Shown here in pieces: positions 50,655-59,693 of a DNA stretch of 64,000 nucleotides (within the stretch, counting starts at the first letter, position 1; the number at the start of each line of letters is the position of its first letter). The DNA comes from Chromohalobacter israelensis (lineage in GTDB: Bacteria > Pseudomonadota > Gammaproteobacteria > Pseudomonadales > Halomonadaceae). Position numbers and translations under genes: made by a program. The DNA lies in assembly GCA_000761475.1 (NCBI GenBank), contig JQNW01000004.1, positions 496,001 to 560,000 on the forward strand, read 5' to 3'. Under the pieces are notes generated by a model. The model was not told the origin of the DNA, made no database searches, and saw only the letters and a list, made by a program, of their open reading frames with translations.

Positions 50655-51559
50655 GCGCCAATGAACGGCTGATCGTCATCGACTGGGGGACCAGCAACTT
50701 CCGGGCGTTCCTGGTGGATCGGCAAAGCGGCGCCTGCCTCGAGACGCGGCGCAGCGAGGCAGGGCTCAAGGCATTGGCGACCGCCGAGTTCCCGCATTAC
50801 TGCCAGGCGCAGGTCGGCGACTGGCGGGAAGGAGGGCGCGTGCCGGTGTATCTCGCCGGCATGGTGGGCTCCAAGCGGGGCTGGAGCGAAGCGCCGCAGC
50901 TCGACTTGCCCGTCACGGACGCGGATCTGGCCGCCCATGTCGTGGCCGCCCCGGGGCTGGAAAACACCTGGATCGTGCCGGGCGTCAAGCAGGTCGACGA
51001 TACGCACTGCGATGTCATGCGCGGCGAGGAAGTCCAGGCATTCGGCGCCCTGGCGCTGGCCGACACGCTGGATGCCGATTGCTGCCTGCCGGGAACGCAC
51101 AGCAAATGGGCGCGATTGCGCGATGGTCGCCTGACCGCCTTCACCACCTTGATGACCGGCGAGCTGTATCACGCGGTGCGATTCCATACCTTGCCGGGCG
51201 AGCCCGCGCGAGACGAGGCGCCGTTCGATGAAGCGGCCTTTCGCCAGGGCGTGGCGCGGGCCCAGAGCGAGGACGGAGTCCTGCATGCCTTGTTCGAGGC
51301 GCGTAGCCGGCATCTGTACCAAGGGCTTGCCGCCGGCCAGGTGGGCAGCTTCCTGTCCGGGGTCCTGATCGGCGAGGAAGTCCGCGCCATGCGTGCCACC
51401 CGGCCCGATCTCGAGCGCTTGCTGCTGATCGGTGCCGAGGCATTGCGCACGCCTTACACGCTTGCGCTGAACATGGCCGGCCTCGAGGTCACGCCCCTGG
51501 ATAGCGATGCGGCGACCCTGGCGGGGCTGGCCATGATCGCCGCGCGTCATCACGCCTGA
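50651..51559 (+). CDS. dgoK: 2-dehydro-3-deoxygalactonokinase
   Basis: 302 residues. It phosphorylates 2-dehydro-3-deoxygalactonate with ATP at position 6. Diagnostic segments: IDWGTSNFRAFLVD (phosphate loop), YLAGMVGSKRGW, PGVKQVD, MRGEEVQAFGAL, LPGTHSKWA, GQVGSFLSGVLIGEE. Translationally coupled to dgoA; a large hairpin follows. Confidence 0.95.
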   Translation: MSANERLIVIDWGTSNFRAFLVDRQSGACLETRRSEAGLKALATAEFPHYCQAQVGDWREGGRVPVYLAGMVGSKRGWSEAPQLDLPVTDADLAAHVVAAPGLENTWIVPGVKQVDDTHCDVMRGEEVQAFGALALADTLDADCCLPGTHSKWARLRDGRLTAFTTLMTGELYHAVRFHTLPGEPARDEAPFDEAAFRQGVARAQSEDGVLHALFEARSRHLYQGLAAGQVGSFLSGVLIGEEVRAMRATRPDLERLLLIGAEALRTPYTLALNMAGLEVTPLDSDAATLAGLAMIAARHHA

Positions 51560-51583
51560 TCGCCGTCTCCCCCTGACAAGCTT

Positions 51584-51630
51584 CCCATGCCCCATCGTGG
51601 TGCGCGCCCTGTGCCGCGGTGGGGCATGGG
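51584..51630 (+). terminator. Hairpin after dgoK
   Basis: CCCATGCCCCA and TGGGGCATGGG form an 11-bp perfect stem around a 25-base GC-rich loop. No T-run follows, so termination is plausible but not certain. Confidence 0.55.
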
Positions 51631-51783
51631 CGTGTCGCCGGGGCGCTCATGCCCCGCAGTCGGCCCCCAGCCGTCTGCGCTCGGCCCTTTATCTGCAGGG
51701 GCTGACGTGCAGATGGCATGATCCGTGCTAACGTCACCAGTATGTCACCGCGACAGGTGGCGTGGCGCCAAGGGGAGAGGCTC

Positions 51784-52656
51784 ATGACGCAAACGGTTTC
51801 GCGGTCGCCGTGGCTGGTGTTCACCGATCTGGATGGCACGCTGCTCGATCATGACAGCTATACGTGGCAGCCTGCCGCCGCCTGGCTGGCTCGGCTTGCC
51901 GAGGCCGGTATCGCGGTCATTCCCACGACCAGCAAGACCCGCCAGGAACTGCTTTCCCTGCGTGACGACCTGGGGCTCGAGGCGACCCCGTTCATCGCCG
52001 AGAACGGCGCGGTGATCGGACTGCCAGCAAGCTGGCAGCACGCTCGCTTGGATCGTGATCCCGCCGCGCCGGATGGGCTGATCGTCAAGACGCCGTCACT
52101 GGACATCGGCTTCATCCGGCGGCGCCTGGCGGTGCTGCGCGACCGCCTGGACGTGCGCTTTCGCGGCATGGGCGAATTATCGCTCGACACGATCTGCGAA
52201 TTGACCGCGTTGAGTGCCGACAAGGCCCGCCAGGCGCTGGCCCGCGAAGGCAGCGAGCCGTTGATATGGGACGACGACGAGGCCGCGCTGGCCCGTTTCC
52301 GGCGGGCCCTGGAGAGCGATGGCTTGCGGCTGACCCGGGGCGGGCGCTTCTGGCATGTCATGGGGGCGGTGGACAAGGGGCAGGCGGTACGCTGGCTGGT
52401 CGAGCGCTATACGGCACTGCGAGGGACCACGCCCGGCACCGTGGGGCTCGGCGATGGCCCCAACGATATCAGCCTGCTCGAGGCGGTCGATCATCCGATT
52501 CTGGTACGCGGCAAGCATGGTGCGACGGTGAACGTCGCCACCGAGGTGCCGCTCTTTCGCACCCGGCAGCCCGGCCCGGAAGGCTGGGCCGAGGGCATCG
52601 CCGACTGGTGGCACACGCGCTGGGACACGTCACCCAGGGAGGGGACCGCACGATGA
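51784..52656 (+). CDS. HAD-family mannosyl/glucosyl-3-phosphoglycerate phosphatase
   Basis: 290 residues. HAD motifs VFTDLDGTLLDHDSYTW (nucleophile Asp), PTTSKTRQEL and GLGDGPNDISLLEAV; the cap contains IAENGAVIGLP. This is the MpgP/YedP branch. It overlaps the glycosyltransferase start by four bases, which supports a role in the last step of glucosylglycerate (or mannosylglycerate) synthesis. ATG 51784 is chosen as it removes a non-homologous upstream extension. Confidence 0.85.
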   Translation: MTQTVSRSPWLVFTDLDGTLLDHDSYTWQPAAAWLARLAEAGIAVIPTTSKTRQELLSLRDDLGLEATPFIAENGAVIGLPASWQHARLDRDPAAPDGLIVKTPSLDIGFIRRRLAVLRDRLDVRFRGMGELSLDTICELTALSADKARQALAREGSEPLIWDDDEAALARFRRALESDGLRLTRGGRFWHVMGAVDKGQAVRWLVERYTALRGTTPGTVGLGDGPNDISLLEAVDHPILVRGKHGATVNVATEVPLFRTRQPGPEGWAEGIADWWHTRWDTSPREGTAR

Positions 52657-53873
52657 GCGACTTCTATCAAAACGGCATTGTCACCACGTTCCATAACCTG
52701 ACCCAGCGCCCGGTGGAGGCACTGGAATCCGATCTGCTGCGATTTTCCCGACGCCGCCCGATGGGGTTGATCCTGCCCTCGCTGTTCTCCGAACTCGAGG
52801 GGCCGGCGCTATCGAACATCGTCGACGAGCTGGCGCAGGTGCCCTACCTCTCGGAAATCGTGATCGGGCTGGATCGTGCCGACCGCGACCAGTTCCTGCG
52901 TGCCCGCGAATTCTTCTCGCGCCTGCCGCAGCATCACCGCATCCTGTGGAACGATGGCCCGCGTCTGTCGGCGCTGGATGCCGAGCTGAGCGCGCTCGAC
53001 CTGGCCCCGCAGGAGCCCGGCAAGGGGCGCAACGTCTGGTATTGCAGCGGTTACGTGCTGGCCTCCGCGCGCACGTCGGCGGTGGCGCTGCACGATTGCG
53101 ACATCGTGACCTATGACCGGGGCATGCTGGCACGCCTGCTGTATCCGGTCGCCAATCCGCAGTTCAACTACGAATTCTGCAAGGGCTATTACTCGCGGGT
53201 GGCCGACGGCAAGCTCAACGGGCGTGTCGCGCGGTTGATGGTGACCCCGCTGATCCGTGCGCTGAAGATGGTCTTCGGGCCGCTGCCGTACCTGGAATAT
53301 CTGGACAGCTATCGTTATCCGCTCTCGGGAGAGTTCTCGATGCGCGCCGATGTGCTCGACGGCATCCGCATTCCCAGCGACTGGGGGCTGGAGATCGGCG
53401 TGCTGTCGGAGGTTCATCGCAACCACTCGACCAAGCGGCTGTGCCAGGTGGACATCGCCGATGCCTACGATCACAAGCATCAGCCCGTCTCCCAGGACGA
53501 TCCCAGCGGCGGCCTCAACCGCATGAGCCTGGACATCGCCAAGGCCATGTTCCGCAAGCTGGCGACACTGGGCGTGCCCATCCACTCCGAGACCTTCCGC
53601 ACCATCAAGGCAACCTACTATCGCACCGCGCTGGATCTGATCGAGGCCTACGACAACGACGCGCGCATGAACGGTCTGTCGCTCGATCGTCACAGCGAGG
53701 AGCAGGCCGTGGAGCTTTTCACCGCCAACATCCTCGAGGCGGGCGCCTCGTTTCTCGAATCGCCCCGCGACAAGCCCTTCATTCCCAGCTGGAACCGCGT
53801 GGGGGCGGCGATCCATGACCTCAAGGAGCGCATGTACGAGGCCGTGGAGCTGGACAATCAGGGCCAGGTCTGA
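52653..53873 (+). CDS. Glucosyl-3-phosphoglycerate synthase-like glycosyltransferase (GT81)
   Basis: 406 residues, predicted cytoplasmic. A DxD-type metal site is in LHDCDIVTYD; RPMGLILPSLFSELEGPAL, LSEIVIGLDRAD and SGEFSMRADVL fit the GpgS/MpgS-like retaining glycosyltransferases. It would join an NDP-sugar to 3-phosphoglycerate. With the preceding phosphatase it gives a two-gene osmolyte module, sensible in a halophile. The sugar (glucose versus mannose) is inferred, not shown. Confidence 0.75.
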   Translation: MSDFYQNGIVTTFHNLTQRPVEALESDLLRFSRRRPMGLILPSLFSELEGPALSNIVDELAQVPYLSEIVIGLDRADRDQFLRAREFFSRLPQHHRILWNDGPRLSALDAELSALDLAPQEPGKGRNVWYCSGYVLASARTSAVALHDCDIVTYDRGMLARLLYPVANPQFNYEFCKGYYSRVADGKLNGRVARLMVTPLIRALKMVFGPLPYLEYLDSYRYPLSGEFSMRADVLDGIRIPSDWGLEIGVLSEVHRNHSTKRLCQVDIADAYDHKHQPVSQDDPSGGLNRMSLDIAKAMFRKLATLGVPIHSETFRTIKATYYRTALDLIEAYDNDARMNGLSLDRHSEEQAVELFTANILEAGASFLESPRDKPFIPSWNRVGAAIHDLKERMYEAVELDNQGQV

Positions 53874-54017
53874 CCCGCGAGGCATGCGTCAGATCGGGTT
53901 GCTGGCCAGCACCTTGCGCAAAAAGCGTTGCGTGCGTTAAGCCACGGCATTTCTTTCGCTGGTATCGCCTGGCTTATGCATCAGCGGCATGGTGCGCATT
54001 CTATTATTCCTAAAAAA

Positions 54018-54029
54018 TATAACGTTATA
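54018..54029. promoter_or_regulatory. TATAACGTTATA palindrome ahead of the sulfide genes
   Basis: A perfect 12-bp palindrome in a very AT-rich patch, 61 bases before the persulfide dioxygenase start, in the 217-base gap 53874-54090. ArsR-type sulfide sensors (BigR, SqrR) use AT-rich dyads, so it is a candidate operator, but no such regulator gene is in the window. Confidence 0.4.
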
Positions 54030-54090
54030 ATAAGATGTGTACTATCATGGGTTTCACAATCTCATGTTCACGACAGTGGAATCATAGTTG

Positions 54091-55002
54091 ATGAAAACCT
54101 TTGCTTTATCACGTGCGCAACAATCTGGTCAGCCGGACGTGGCAGGCTTTTTCGATCCCCGTACCTTCAGCATTCAATACGTCGTCAGTGATCCGTCGAC
54201 TCAGCGGTGTGCGATCATCGATCCGGTGCTCGACTTCGATGAGAAATCCGGTGCGACAGCGACGCTCCAGGCCGATGAGCTGCTGGCCTACATCGAGCGG
54301 GAAGGGCTCGAGGTCGACTGGGTGCTGGATACGCACCCGCACGCGGATCACTTTTCCGCCGCACGCTATCTGCATGAAAAAACCGGCGCGCCCACCGCCA
54401 TTGGCAGGCCGGTGACTCAAGTACAGGCTCTCTGGAAGGACATCTACAACTGGCCGGATCTGCAGGATGACGGTAGCCAGTGGGATCGTCTGTTCGACGA
54501 AGGGGATACCTTCAGGCTGGGCGAGATCGAGTGCCGCGTGATGCACTCGCCGGGCCATACGTTGGCATCGATCACCTACGTGATCGGCGATGCCGCCTTC
54601 GTTCACGATACGCTGTTCCAGCCCGATTTCGGCACCGCCCGCGCCGACTTCCCCGGCGGCAGCGCGCATCAGCTTTGGAACTCGATCCAGGCGATCCTGG
54701 CGCTGCCCGACGAGACGCGTCTGTTTACCGGTCACGACTACATGCCCGATGGCCGCGAGCCGCAGTGGGAAAGCACCGTGCGCGAGCAGCGCGAGACCAA
54801 CAAGCATCGCTTGAGCGACAGTAGCGAAGCCGAGTACGTCGAGCTGCGCAATCGCCGCGATAGCGAGCTACCGATGCCGAAGCTGATCCTGCACGCGTTG
54901 CAGGTCAACATCCTCGGTGGGCGTCTCCCAGAGCCGGAGAGCAACGGCAAGCGTTATCTGAAATTCCCGCTCGATGCTTTGGAAGGCGCGGCGTGGGAAT
55001 GA
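54091..55002 (+). CDS. MBL-fold persulfide dioxygenase (Blh/ETHE1-like)
   Basis: 303 residues. Metallo-beta-lactamase fold with THPHADH (His82, His84, Asp86, His87), SPGHTLASITY, HDTLFQPDFGTARADFPGG and FTGHDY. The TARADFPGG segment marks the persulfide dioxygenase group, which oxidises glutathione persulfide to sulfite. A TTG one codon earlier is ignored. Followed by SQR, the usual partner. Confidence 0.88.
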   Translation: MKTFALSRAQQSGQPDVAGFFDPRTFSIQYVVSDPSTQRCAIIDPVLDFDEKSGATATLQADELLAYIEREGLEVDWVLDTHPHADHFSAARYLHEKTGAPTAIGRPVTQVQALWKDIYNWPDLQDDGSQWDRLFDEGDTFRLGEIECRVMHSPGHTLASITYVIGDAAFVHDTLFQPDFGTARADFPGGSAHQLWNSIQAILALPDETRLFTGHDYMPDGREPQWESTVREQRETNKHRLSDSSEAEYVELRNRRDSELPMPKLILHALQVNILGGRLPEPESNGKRYLKFPLDALEGAAWE

Positions 55003-55060
55003 GAAGTCGCCGCCGTCAGGCCATACCGCGCCGCGCTGAATCTACCAACGGGAGCCAGTC

Positions 55061-56329
55061 ATGAACGAATCGACAGTCGTGGACGAAACGAAGACCAAGA
55101 ACGACCAACGCCATGACATCGTCATCATCGGTGGTGGGGCAGGGGGCATCGCGGTCGCCGCGAGTCTGCACAAACGCCGTTCCGATCTCGATATCGCCAT
55201 CGTCGAGCCTGCGCAGGATCACTTCTACCAGCCCGGCTGGACGCTGGTGGGAGGTGGCGTGTTCACTCCGGAGCAGACCCGGCGTTCGATGCGCTCGGTG
55301 ATGCCGAGCTTCGTGACCTGGCACCAGACCGCGGCGGAACGGCTGCTGCCGGATTCCCGCCAGGTCGTGCTGGGCAATGGCGTGACGCTGGGATATCGAG
55401 CGCTGGTAGTCGCGCCGGGACTCGAGATCGACTGGCAGGCGATCGATGGCCTCGAGGAGACGCTGGGCAAGAATGGCGTGACGTCGAACTACCGTTTCGA
55501 TCTGGCGCCTTATACCTGGTCGATGGTGCAGTCGATGCGTGGCGGCAAGGCGCTCTTTACCCAGCCTCCGATGCCGATCAAGTGTGCCGGCGCGCCACAG
55601 AAGGCGATGTATCTCTCCTGCTATGAGTGGGAGAAGCAGGGCATTCTGAACAATATCGACGTTCACTTCCACAATGCCGGTGGCGTGATGTTCGGCGTTT
55701 CGGACTTCGTGCCGGCGCTGGATGAATACGTGCAGCGCTACGGCATCCACAAGCAGTTCCAGCAGAACCTCGTCGCCGTGGACGGCCCGGCCCAGAAAGC
55801 GCGTTTTCGCGTCACGAGCGAGGACGGCAGTGAAGAGATCGAAACCGATTTCGACATGCTTCACGTCGTGCCGCCGCAGCGCGCCCCACGGCTGGTGCGC
55901 GAATCGCCGCTGGCCAACGAGGGCGGCTGGCTCGACCTGGACGCCGACACTCTCCAGCACAACCGCTTCAGCGATGTCTTCGGTCTCGGCGATGCCAGCG
56001 GCACCGGCAATGCCAAGACGGCTGCCGCCGTGCGCAAGCAGGCCCCGGTAGTGGCGGACAATCTGGTCGCGTCACTCGATGGCAAGCCGATGCCCTCCGG
56101 TTACCCAGGGTATGGCGCCTGCCCGTTGACGGTGGAGCGTGGCCGCGTGGTGCTGGCGGAGTTCGGTTACGGCGGCCAGTTGCAGCCGACCTTCCCCTCC
56201 TGGATCAACCAGGCGACAAGACCAACCAAGCTTGGCTGGAACATCAAAGCGCAACAATTGCCCTTCATCTACTGGCACCTGATGCTCAAGGGGCATGAGT
56301 GGTTGGCCAAACCGCAGCGTCGTTCCTGA
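55061..56329 (+). CDS. sqr: Sulfide:quinone oxidoreductase
   Basis: 422 residues. FAD-binding IIGGGAGGIAVAASL at the N-terminus, YQPGWTLVGGG, CAGAPQKAMYL with Cys175, a second Cys187, GLGDASGTGNAKTAAAVR, and Cys354 in GYGACPLTV. Cys175 and Cys354 fit the redox pair of type II SQR. It oxidises sulfide to a persulfide and passes electrons to quinone at the membrane. C-terminal amphipathic region (LPFIYWHLMLKGHEWL) would contact the membrane. Confidence 0.9.
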   Translation: MNESTVVDETKTKNDQRHDIVIIGGGAGGIAVAASLHKRRSDLDIAIVEPAQDHFYQPGWTLVGGGVFTPEQTRRSMRSVMPSFVTWHQTAAERLLPDSRQVVLGNGVTLGYRALVVAPGLEIDWQAIDGLEETLGKNGVTSNYRFDLAPYTWSMVQSMRGGKALFTQPPMPIKCAGAPQKAMYLSCYEWEKQGILNNIDVHFHNAGGVMFGVSDFVPALDEYVQRYGIHKQFQQNLVAVDGPAQKARFRVTSEDGSEEIETDFDMLHVVPPQRAPRLVRESPLANEGGWLDLDADTLQHNRFSDVFGLGDASGTGNAKTAAAVRKQAPVVADNLVASLDGKPMPSGYPGYGACPLTVERGRVVLAEFGYGGQLQPTFPSWINQATRPTKLGWNIKAQQLPFIYWHLMLKGHEWLAKPQRRS

Positions 56330-56390
56330 ACGGTGCATCTTGCATGAATGACAGCTCACGACACGGTTCGGAGAACGAGGCTGAGAAAAC

Positions 56391-58184
56391 ATGAATCAGC
56401 AGCATAGGGTCGGGTTGGCACGCTGGCTGCCGATTCTCGACTGGGGACGGCGCTACAACGGCAAGTGGTTGGGCGAGGATCTGCTGGCGGCGGTCATCGT
56501 GGCGCTGATGCTGATTCCGCAGGCATTGGCCTACGCGATGCTGGCGGGACTTCCCCCGGTGGTGGGGTTGTACGCTAGCCTCGTGCCGCTGGTGGTCTAC
56601 ACGCTATTGGGGACCAGCACGACGTTGTCGGTGGGACCGATGGCGGTTGTCTCGTTGATGACGGCATCCGCCTTGTCGCAGGTAGCCGAATCGGGTTCGC
56701 AGGACTATATCGCCGCGGCCTTGGTACTGGCGCTGCTTTCCGGCGGCATTCTGCTGATCATGGGGCTCTGCCGGCTGGGCTTTCTGGTCAACTTTCTGAG
56801 CCACCCGGTGATGACCGGCTTCGTCAGCGCCTCGGGCGTACTGATCGCGGCGAGTCAGCTCAAGCAGTTGCTTGGAGTCGACCTGTCGGGCTCGACGTTA
56901 CCGGCGCTGGTGGCTCAGCTGCCTTCCGTGCTGGAAGATGTCAGTCTGCCGACGATGAGCATCGGGCTGGGATCGCTTCTGGTGTTGTGGCTGGTACGGC
57001 GGTGGGGTAAATCCGCGTTGGAGCGCTGCAGAGTACCGGCCAGAGTGGCGGGCGTGCTGGTCAAGTTGGCGCCCATCGCCACCATCATGCTGGCGACGTT
57101 GGTGGCCGGTGCGGCGGGATGGCTCGGTAATGGGGTCGCCGTCATCGGCGAAATTCCTGCCGGCCTGCCGCCGTTGACCCTGCCCGACTGGGAGCCTGCG
57201 CTGTGGCGATCACTGATCGGCTCGGCAGTACTGATCAGCATCGTCGGCTACGTGGAGTCAGTGTCGGTGGCGCAGGCGCTGGCGGTGCGTCGAGGCGAGC
57301 GCGTCGACCCGGATCAGGAACTGATCGGGTTGGGGGGAGCCAATCTGGCGGCTTCGTTCACCGGCGGCATGCCGATCACCGGCGGCTTCTCCCGTTCCGT
57401 GGTCAACTTCGATGCCGGTGCCCGTACTCCGGCCTCCAGTGCGTTCACCGCGGTGGGCATCGCCTTGGCCATGCTGTTTCTTTCGCCCTGGCTGAGACAA
57501 TTGCCGATGGGAACGCTGGCGGCGACCATCGTCATCGCCACCGTGTCGCTGGTCGATCTGGCGGCATTCAAGCGTGTCTGGCGCTATGCTCGTGGCGAAG
57601 GCATCGCCATGTCGGCGACTGCACTGGCGACGCTGATGCTGGGCGTGGACGTGGGCATCCTGGTCGGTGTCGCCATGTCGCTGGCGTTGCATCTGTATGG
57701 CACCAGCCGCCCGCACAGCGCGGAAGTCGGTCGCATCCCCGGCACCGAGCATTTTCGCAACGTCCGTCGCCATGCCGTGGAAACCGACGTCAGCGTCGCC
57801 ATCCTGCGCGTCGACGAGAGCCTTTACTTTGCCAACGTTCGCCACCTGGAGGACCTCATCACAGCGGTAGTCAATCGCGATCCACCGCCGCGGGATCTAG
57901 TGCTGGCCTGCCAAGCGATCAATGTCATCGACGCCACGGCATTGGAGAGCCTCGAAGCGCTTAATCGGCGCCTACAGGACAGACATATCGGATTGCATCT
58001 TGCCGAGGTCAAAGGACCGGTGATGGATCGATTGAGTCGTACTGAATTGCTCGAAACGCTCAATGGCCGGGTTTTTCTGAGCACCTTCGATGCCTGGTGC
58101 GAGCTGCATGGCCGAGGCTCGGCGCCACTGAGCCATCCCAGTATCGAAACATCGGTATCTGGATATTCAGCAACTGCTGGCTGA
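56391..58184 (+). CDS. SulP-family anion transporter with STAS domain
   Basis: 597 residues. SulP signature near the N-terminus (MLIPQALAYAMLAGLPPVVGLYASLVPLVVYTLLGTS), a hydrophobic core with about 10-14 helices, and a C-terminal STAS domain (about 460-575, VAILRVDESLYFAN, INVIDATALESLEAL). Sulfate, sulfite or bicarbonate is possible; its place after SQR suggests export or uptake of sulfur oxyanions. Same strand, 61 bases after sqr. Confidence 0.9.
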   Translation: MNQQHRVGLARWLPILDWGRRYNGKWLGEDLLAAVIVALMLIPQALAYAMLAGLPPVVGLYASLVPLVVYTLLGTSTTLSVGPMAVVSLMTASALSQVAESGSQDYIAAALVLALLSGGILLIMGLCRLGFLVNFLSHPVMTGFVSASGVLIAASQLKQLLGVDLSGSTLPALVAQLPSVLEDVSLPTMSIGLGSLLVLWLVRRWGKSALERCRVPARVAGVLVKLAPIATIMLATLVAGAAGWLGNGVAVIGEIPAGLPPLTLPDWEPALWRSLIGSAVLISIVGYVESVSVAQALAVRRGERVDPDQELIGLGGANLAASFTGGMPITGGFSRSVVNFDAGARTPASSAFTAVGIALAMLFLSPWLRQLPMGTLAATIVIATVSLVDLAAFKRVWRYARGEGIAMSATALATLMLGVDVGILVGVAMSLALHLYGTSRPHSAEVGRIPGTEHFRNVRRHAVETDVSVAILRVDESLYFANVRHLEDLITAVVNRDPPPRDLVLACQAINVIDATALESLEALNRRLQDRHIGLHLAEVKGPVMDRLSRTELLETLNGRVFLSTFDAWCELHGRGSAPLSHPSIETSVSGYSATAG

Positions 58185-58234
58185 AAATATCGATATAAAA
58201 TGGAAGGTGATTGTCGGCCCTGGCTGCCTGAGGT

Positions 58235-58265
58235 CGAAAACAGGGCTTGCCGAAAAGCAAGCCCT
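58235..58265 (-). terminator. Terminator of the peroxiredoxin gene
   Basis: AGGGCTTGC / GCAAGCCCT stem with a six-base loop; on the minus strand it is followed by GTTTTC. Begins 21 bases after the peroxiredoxin stop. Confidence 0.75.
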
Positions 58266-58285
58266 CGACAATGTTAAGAAACCAC

Positions 58286-58912
58286 TTAAATTTTGGTCAT
58301 GCGCAAATATGGACGGATTTCCTTCCAGCCTTTCGGGAAAAGAGATTTTGCTTCTTCATTGGAAATGGATGGAGGGATGATGACGTCATCGCCTGTTCGC
58401 CAGTCAGCGGGAAGGGCACAGTGATTGCTATCGCCGCACTGTAGGGCATCGATTACCCGAAGAATTTCATCAAAGTTGCGGCCCACAGCCATCGGGTAGG
58501 TCATGGTCAGGCGGACCTTCTTGTTTGGGTCGATGATAAATACGCTGCGTACAGCTGCGGTTTCGCTCTCGCCAGCGTGGATCATTTCGTACAGCTCAGC
58601 CACTTTGCAGTCGGCATCTGCAACGATCGGAAACTGCAGGTCGCAGTTCTGGGTGTCGTTGACGTCTTCAATCCACTTTACGTGTTCCTCGGCTGTATCT
58701 GTGGATAGGCCCAAGGGTTTTACATTGCGTGCTTCGAATTCTTTCGAGAGTTGGGCTGTCCGTCCCATTTCAGTGGTGCATACTGGTGTAAAATCAGCGG
58801 GATGGCTGAAAAAGAAGACCCATGAATCGCCGGCCCATTCGTGGAAGTTGATCTCACCTACTGTGGTATCGATAGTGAAATTGGGAGCGGTATCGCCTAG
58901 TAACAAACTCAT
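58286..58912 (-). CDS. 1-Cys peroxiredoxin (Prx6 type)
   Basis: 208 residues. Peroxidatic Cys45 in HPADFTPVCTTEMG. The Prx6 family end (DDVIIPPSISNEEAKSLFPKGWKEIRPYLR) is intact. Reduces hydrogen and organic peroxides with a small thiol. On the opposite strand within the sulfur region. Codon use is less GC-rich than in the rest of the window, a sign of recent transfer. Confidence 0.93.
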   Translation of the reverse strand: MSLLLGDTAPNFTIDTTVGEINFHEWAGDSWVFFFSHPADFTPVCTTEMGRTAQLSKEFEARNVKPLGLSTDTAEEHVKWIEDVNDTQNCDLQFPIVADADCKVAELYEMIHAGESETAAVRSVFIIDPNKKVRLTMTYPMAVGRNFDEILRVIDALQCGDSNHCALPADWRTGDDVIIPPSISNEEAKSLFPKGWKEIRPYLRMTKI

Positions 58913-59143
58913 TGCTGATCTCCTGTTCGTGCTTGGTCAGAAGCTTTATGCCGCCGAATCCGATGCCAATGATGACTGCTGTTATGACGTTAGTAAAAAA
59001 AGTTATATCCATAGAACCAATAGTTTTTTGTTATCGATTTTTATTTTTTGGCTTTTGTGATATGAACTATAATGACCTGAAGCCAAATGCCGTTTCAGAA
59101 AGCGGTCAACTCCCGACAAATTTAGAGCGCAAGAGAGGTGGAT
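58913..59143. other. AT-rich divergent region between peroxiredoxin and DUF442 genes
   Basis: Runs of A and T in 58990-59060 mark it as far more AT-rich than the rest of the window. It must hold promoters for both divergent genes. No gene is seen. Confidence 0.5.
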
Positions 59144-59584
59144 ATGGAGATAAAACGGCTTGATAGTCGATTGAGCGTCACGGCACAGCCCGAGCTCGAT
59201 GAGCTTGAGCAACTGGCAGCTCAGGGATTTCGCACGATCCTTTCCAATCGTCCACGGGGCGAAAGTGAGGATCAGCCGGATCCGGATACGCTTGAGCAAA
59301 AAGCGGAATCCTTGGGGATGGCCTGGTATCAGCTCCCGGTCAAACCCGGTGAGTATGCGCAGGGTGATATCGATGAGTTCGGCCGTATTCTGGGTGAAGC
59401 GCCTGGGCAGGTTCTTGGATTTTGCCGTTCGGGCAAGCGCGTTACTCACCTTTGGGCTTTGTCGCAGGCAGGGCATCGCCCCGTTCCTGAACTCATCGAG
59501 GCGGCACAATCCGCCGGTTACGATCTTGAGCCCTTGCGTGAGCGTCTCGAGCAGCAGGCAAGCCAGGCGAACTCAGGGCACTAA
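59144..59584 (+). CDS. DUF442/TIGR01244 sulfur transferase-phosphatase-like protein
   Basis: 146 residues. Beta-lactamase-hydrolase-like (Blh N-terminal) phosphatase-fold domain: VTAQPELDELEQLAAQGFRTILSNRPRGE and the catalytic loop GFCRSGKR (Cys-x5-Arg-like). In BigR-type operons this domain is fused to, or next to, the persulfide dioxygenase; it is thought to move sulfane sulfur. Here it is a separate gene. ATG 59144 is chosen for the GAGG at five bases; a GTG two codons earlier is possible. Confidence 0.85.
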   Translation: MEIKRLDSRLSVTAQPELDELEQLAAQGFRTILSNRPRGESEDQPDPDTLEQKAESLGMAWYQLPVKPGEYAQGDIDEFGRILGEAPGQVLGFCRSGKRVTHLWALSQAGHRPVPELIEAAQSAGYDLEPLRERLEQQASQANSGH

Positions 59585-59631
59585 GCACGCCTGAGACCGA
59601 CAAGCCCCCGATGCCAGACAGGGCTGTGCAG

Positions 59632-59684
59632 CATTTTTCGAAACGCCACATTTTTTTCGAAACGCCACATTTTCTTGAAACGCG
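59632..59684 (+). repeat. Tandem repeat of a CATTTTTCGAAACGCCA-type unit
   Basis: Three successive copies of CATTTT(T)CGAAACGC: two near-perfect (from 59632 and 59648) and a diverged third (from 59668), just before the first YeeE-type gene. TTCGAA within the unit is palindromic. Could be a regulatory array or a slippage product. Confidence 0.7.
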
Positions 59685-59693
59685 AATAGTTTC

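Noticed and set aside
58187-58196. ATATCGATAT palindrome after the SulP gene
   Set aside because: Ten bases only, downstream of a gene rather than in a promoter; likely chance in AT-rich sequence.
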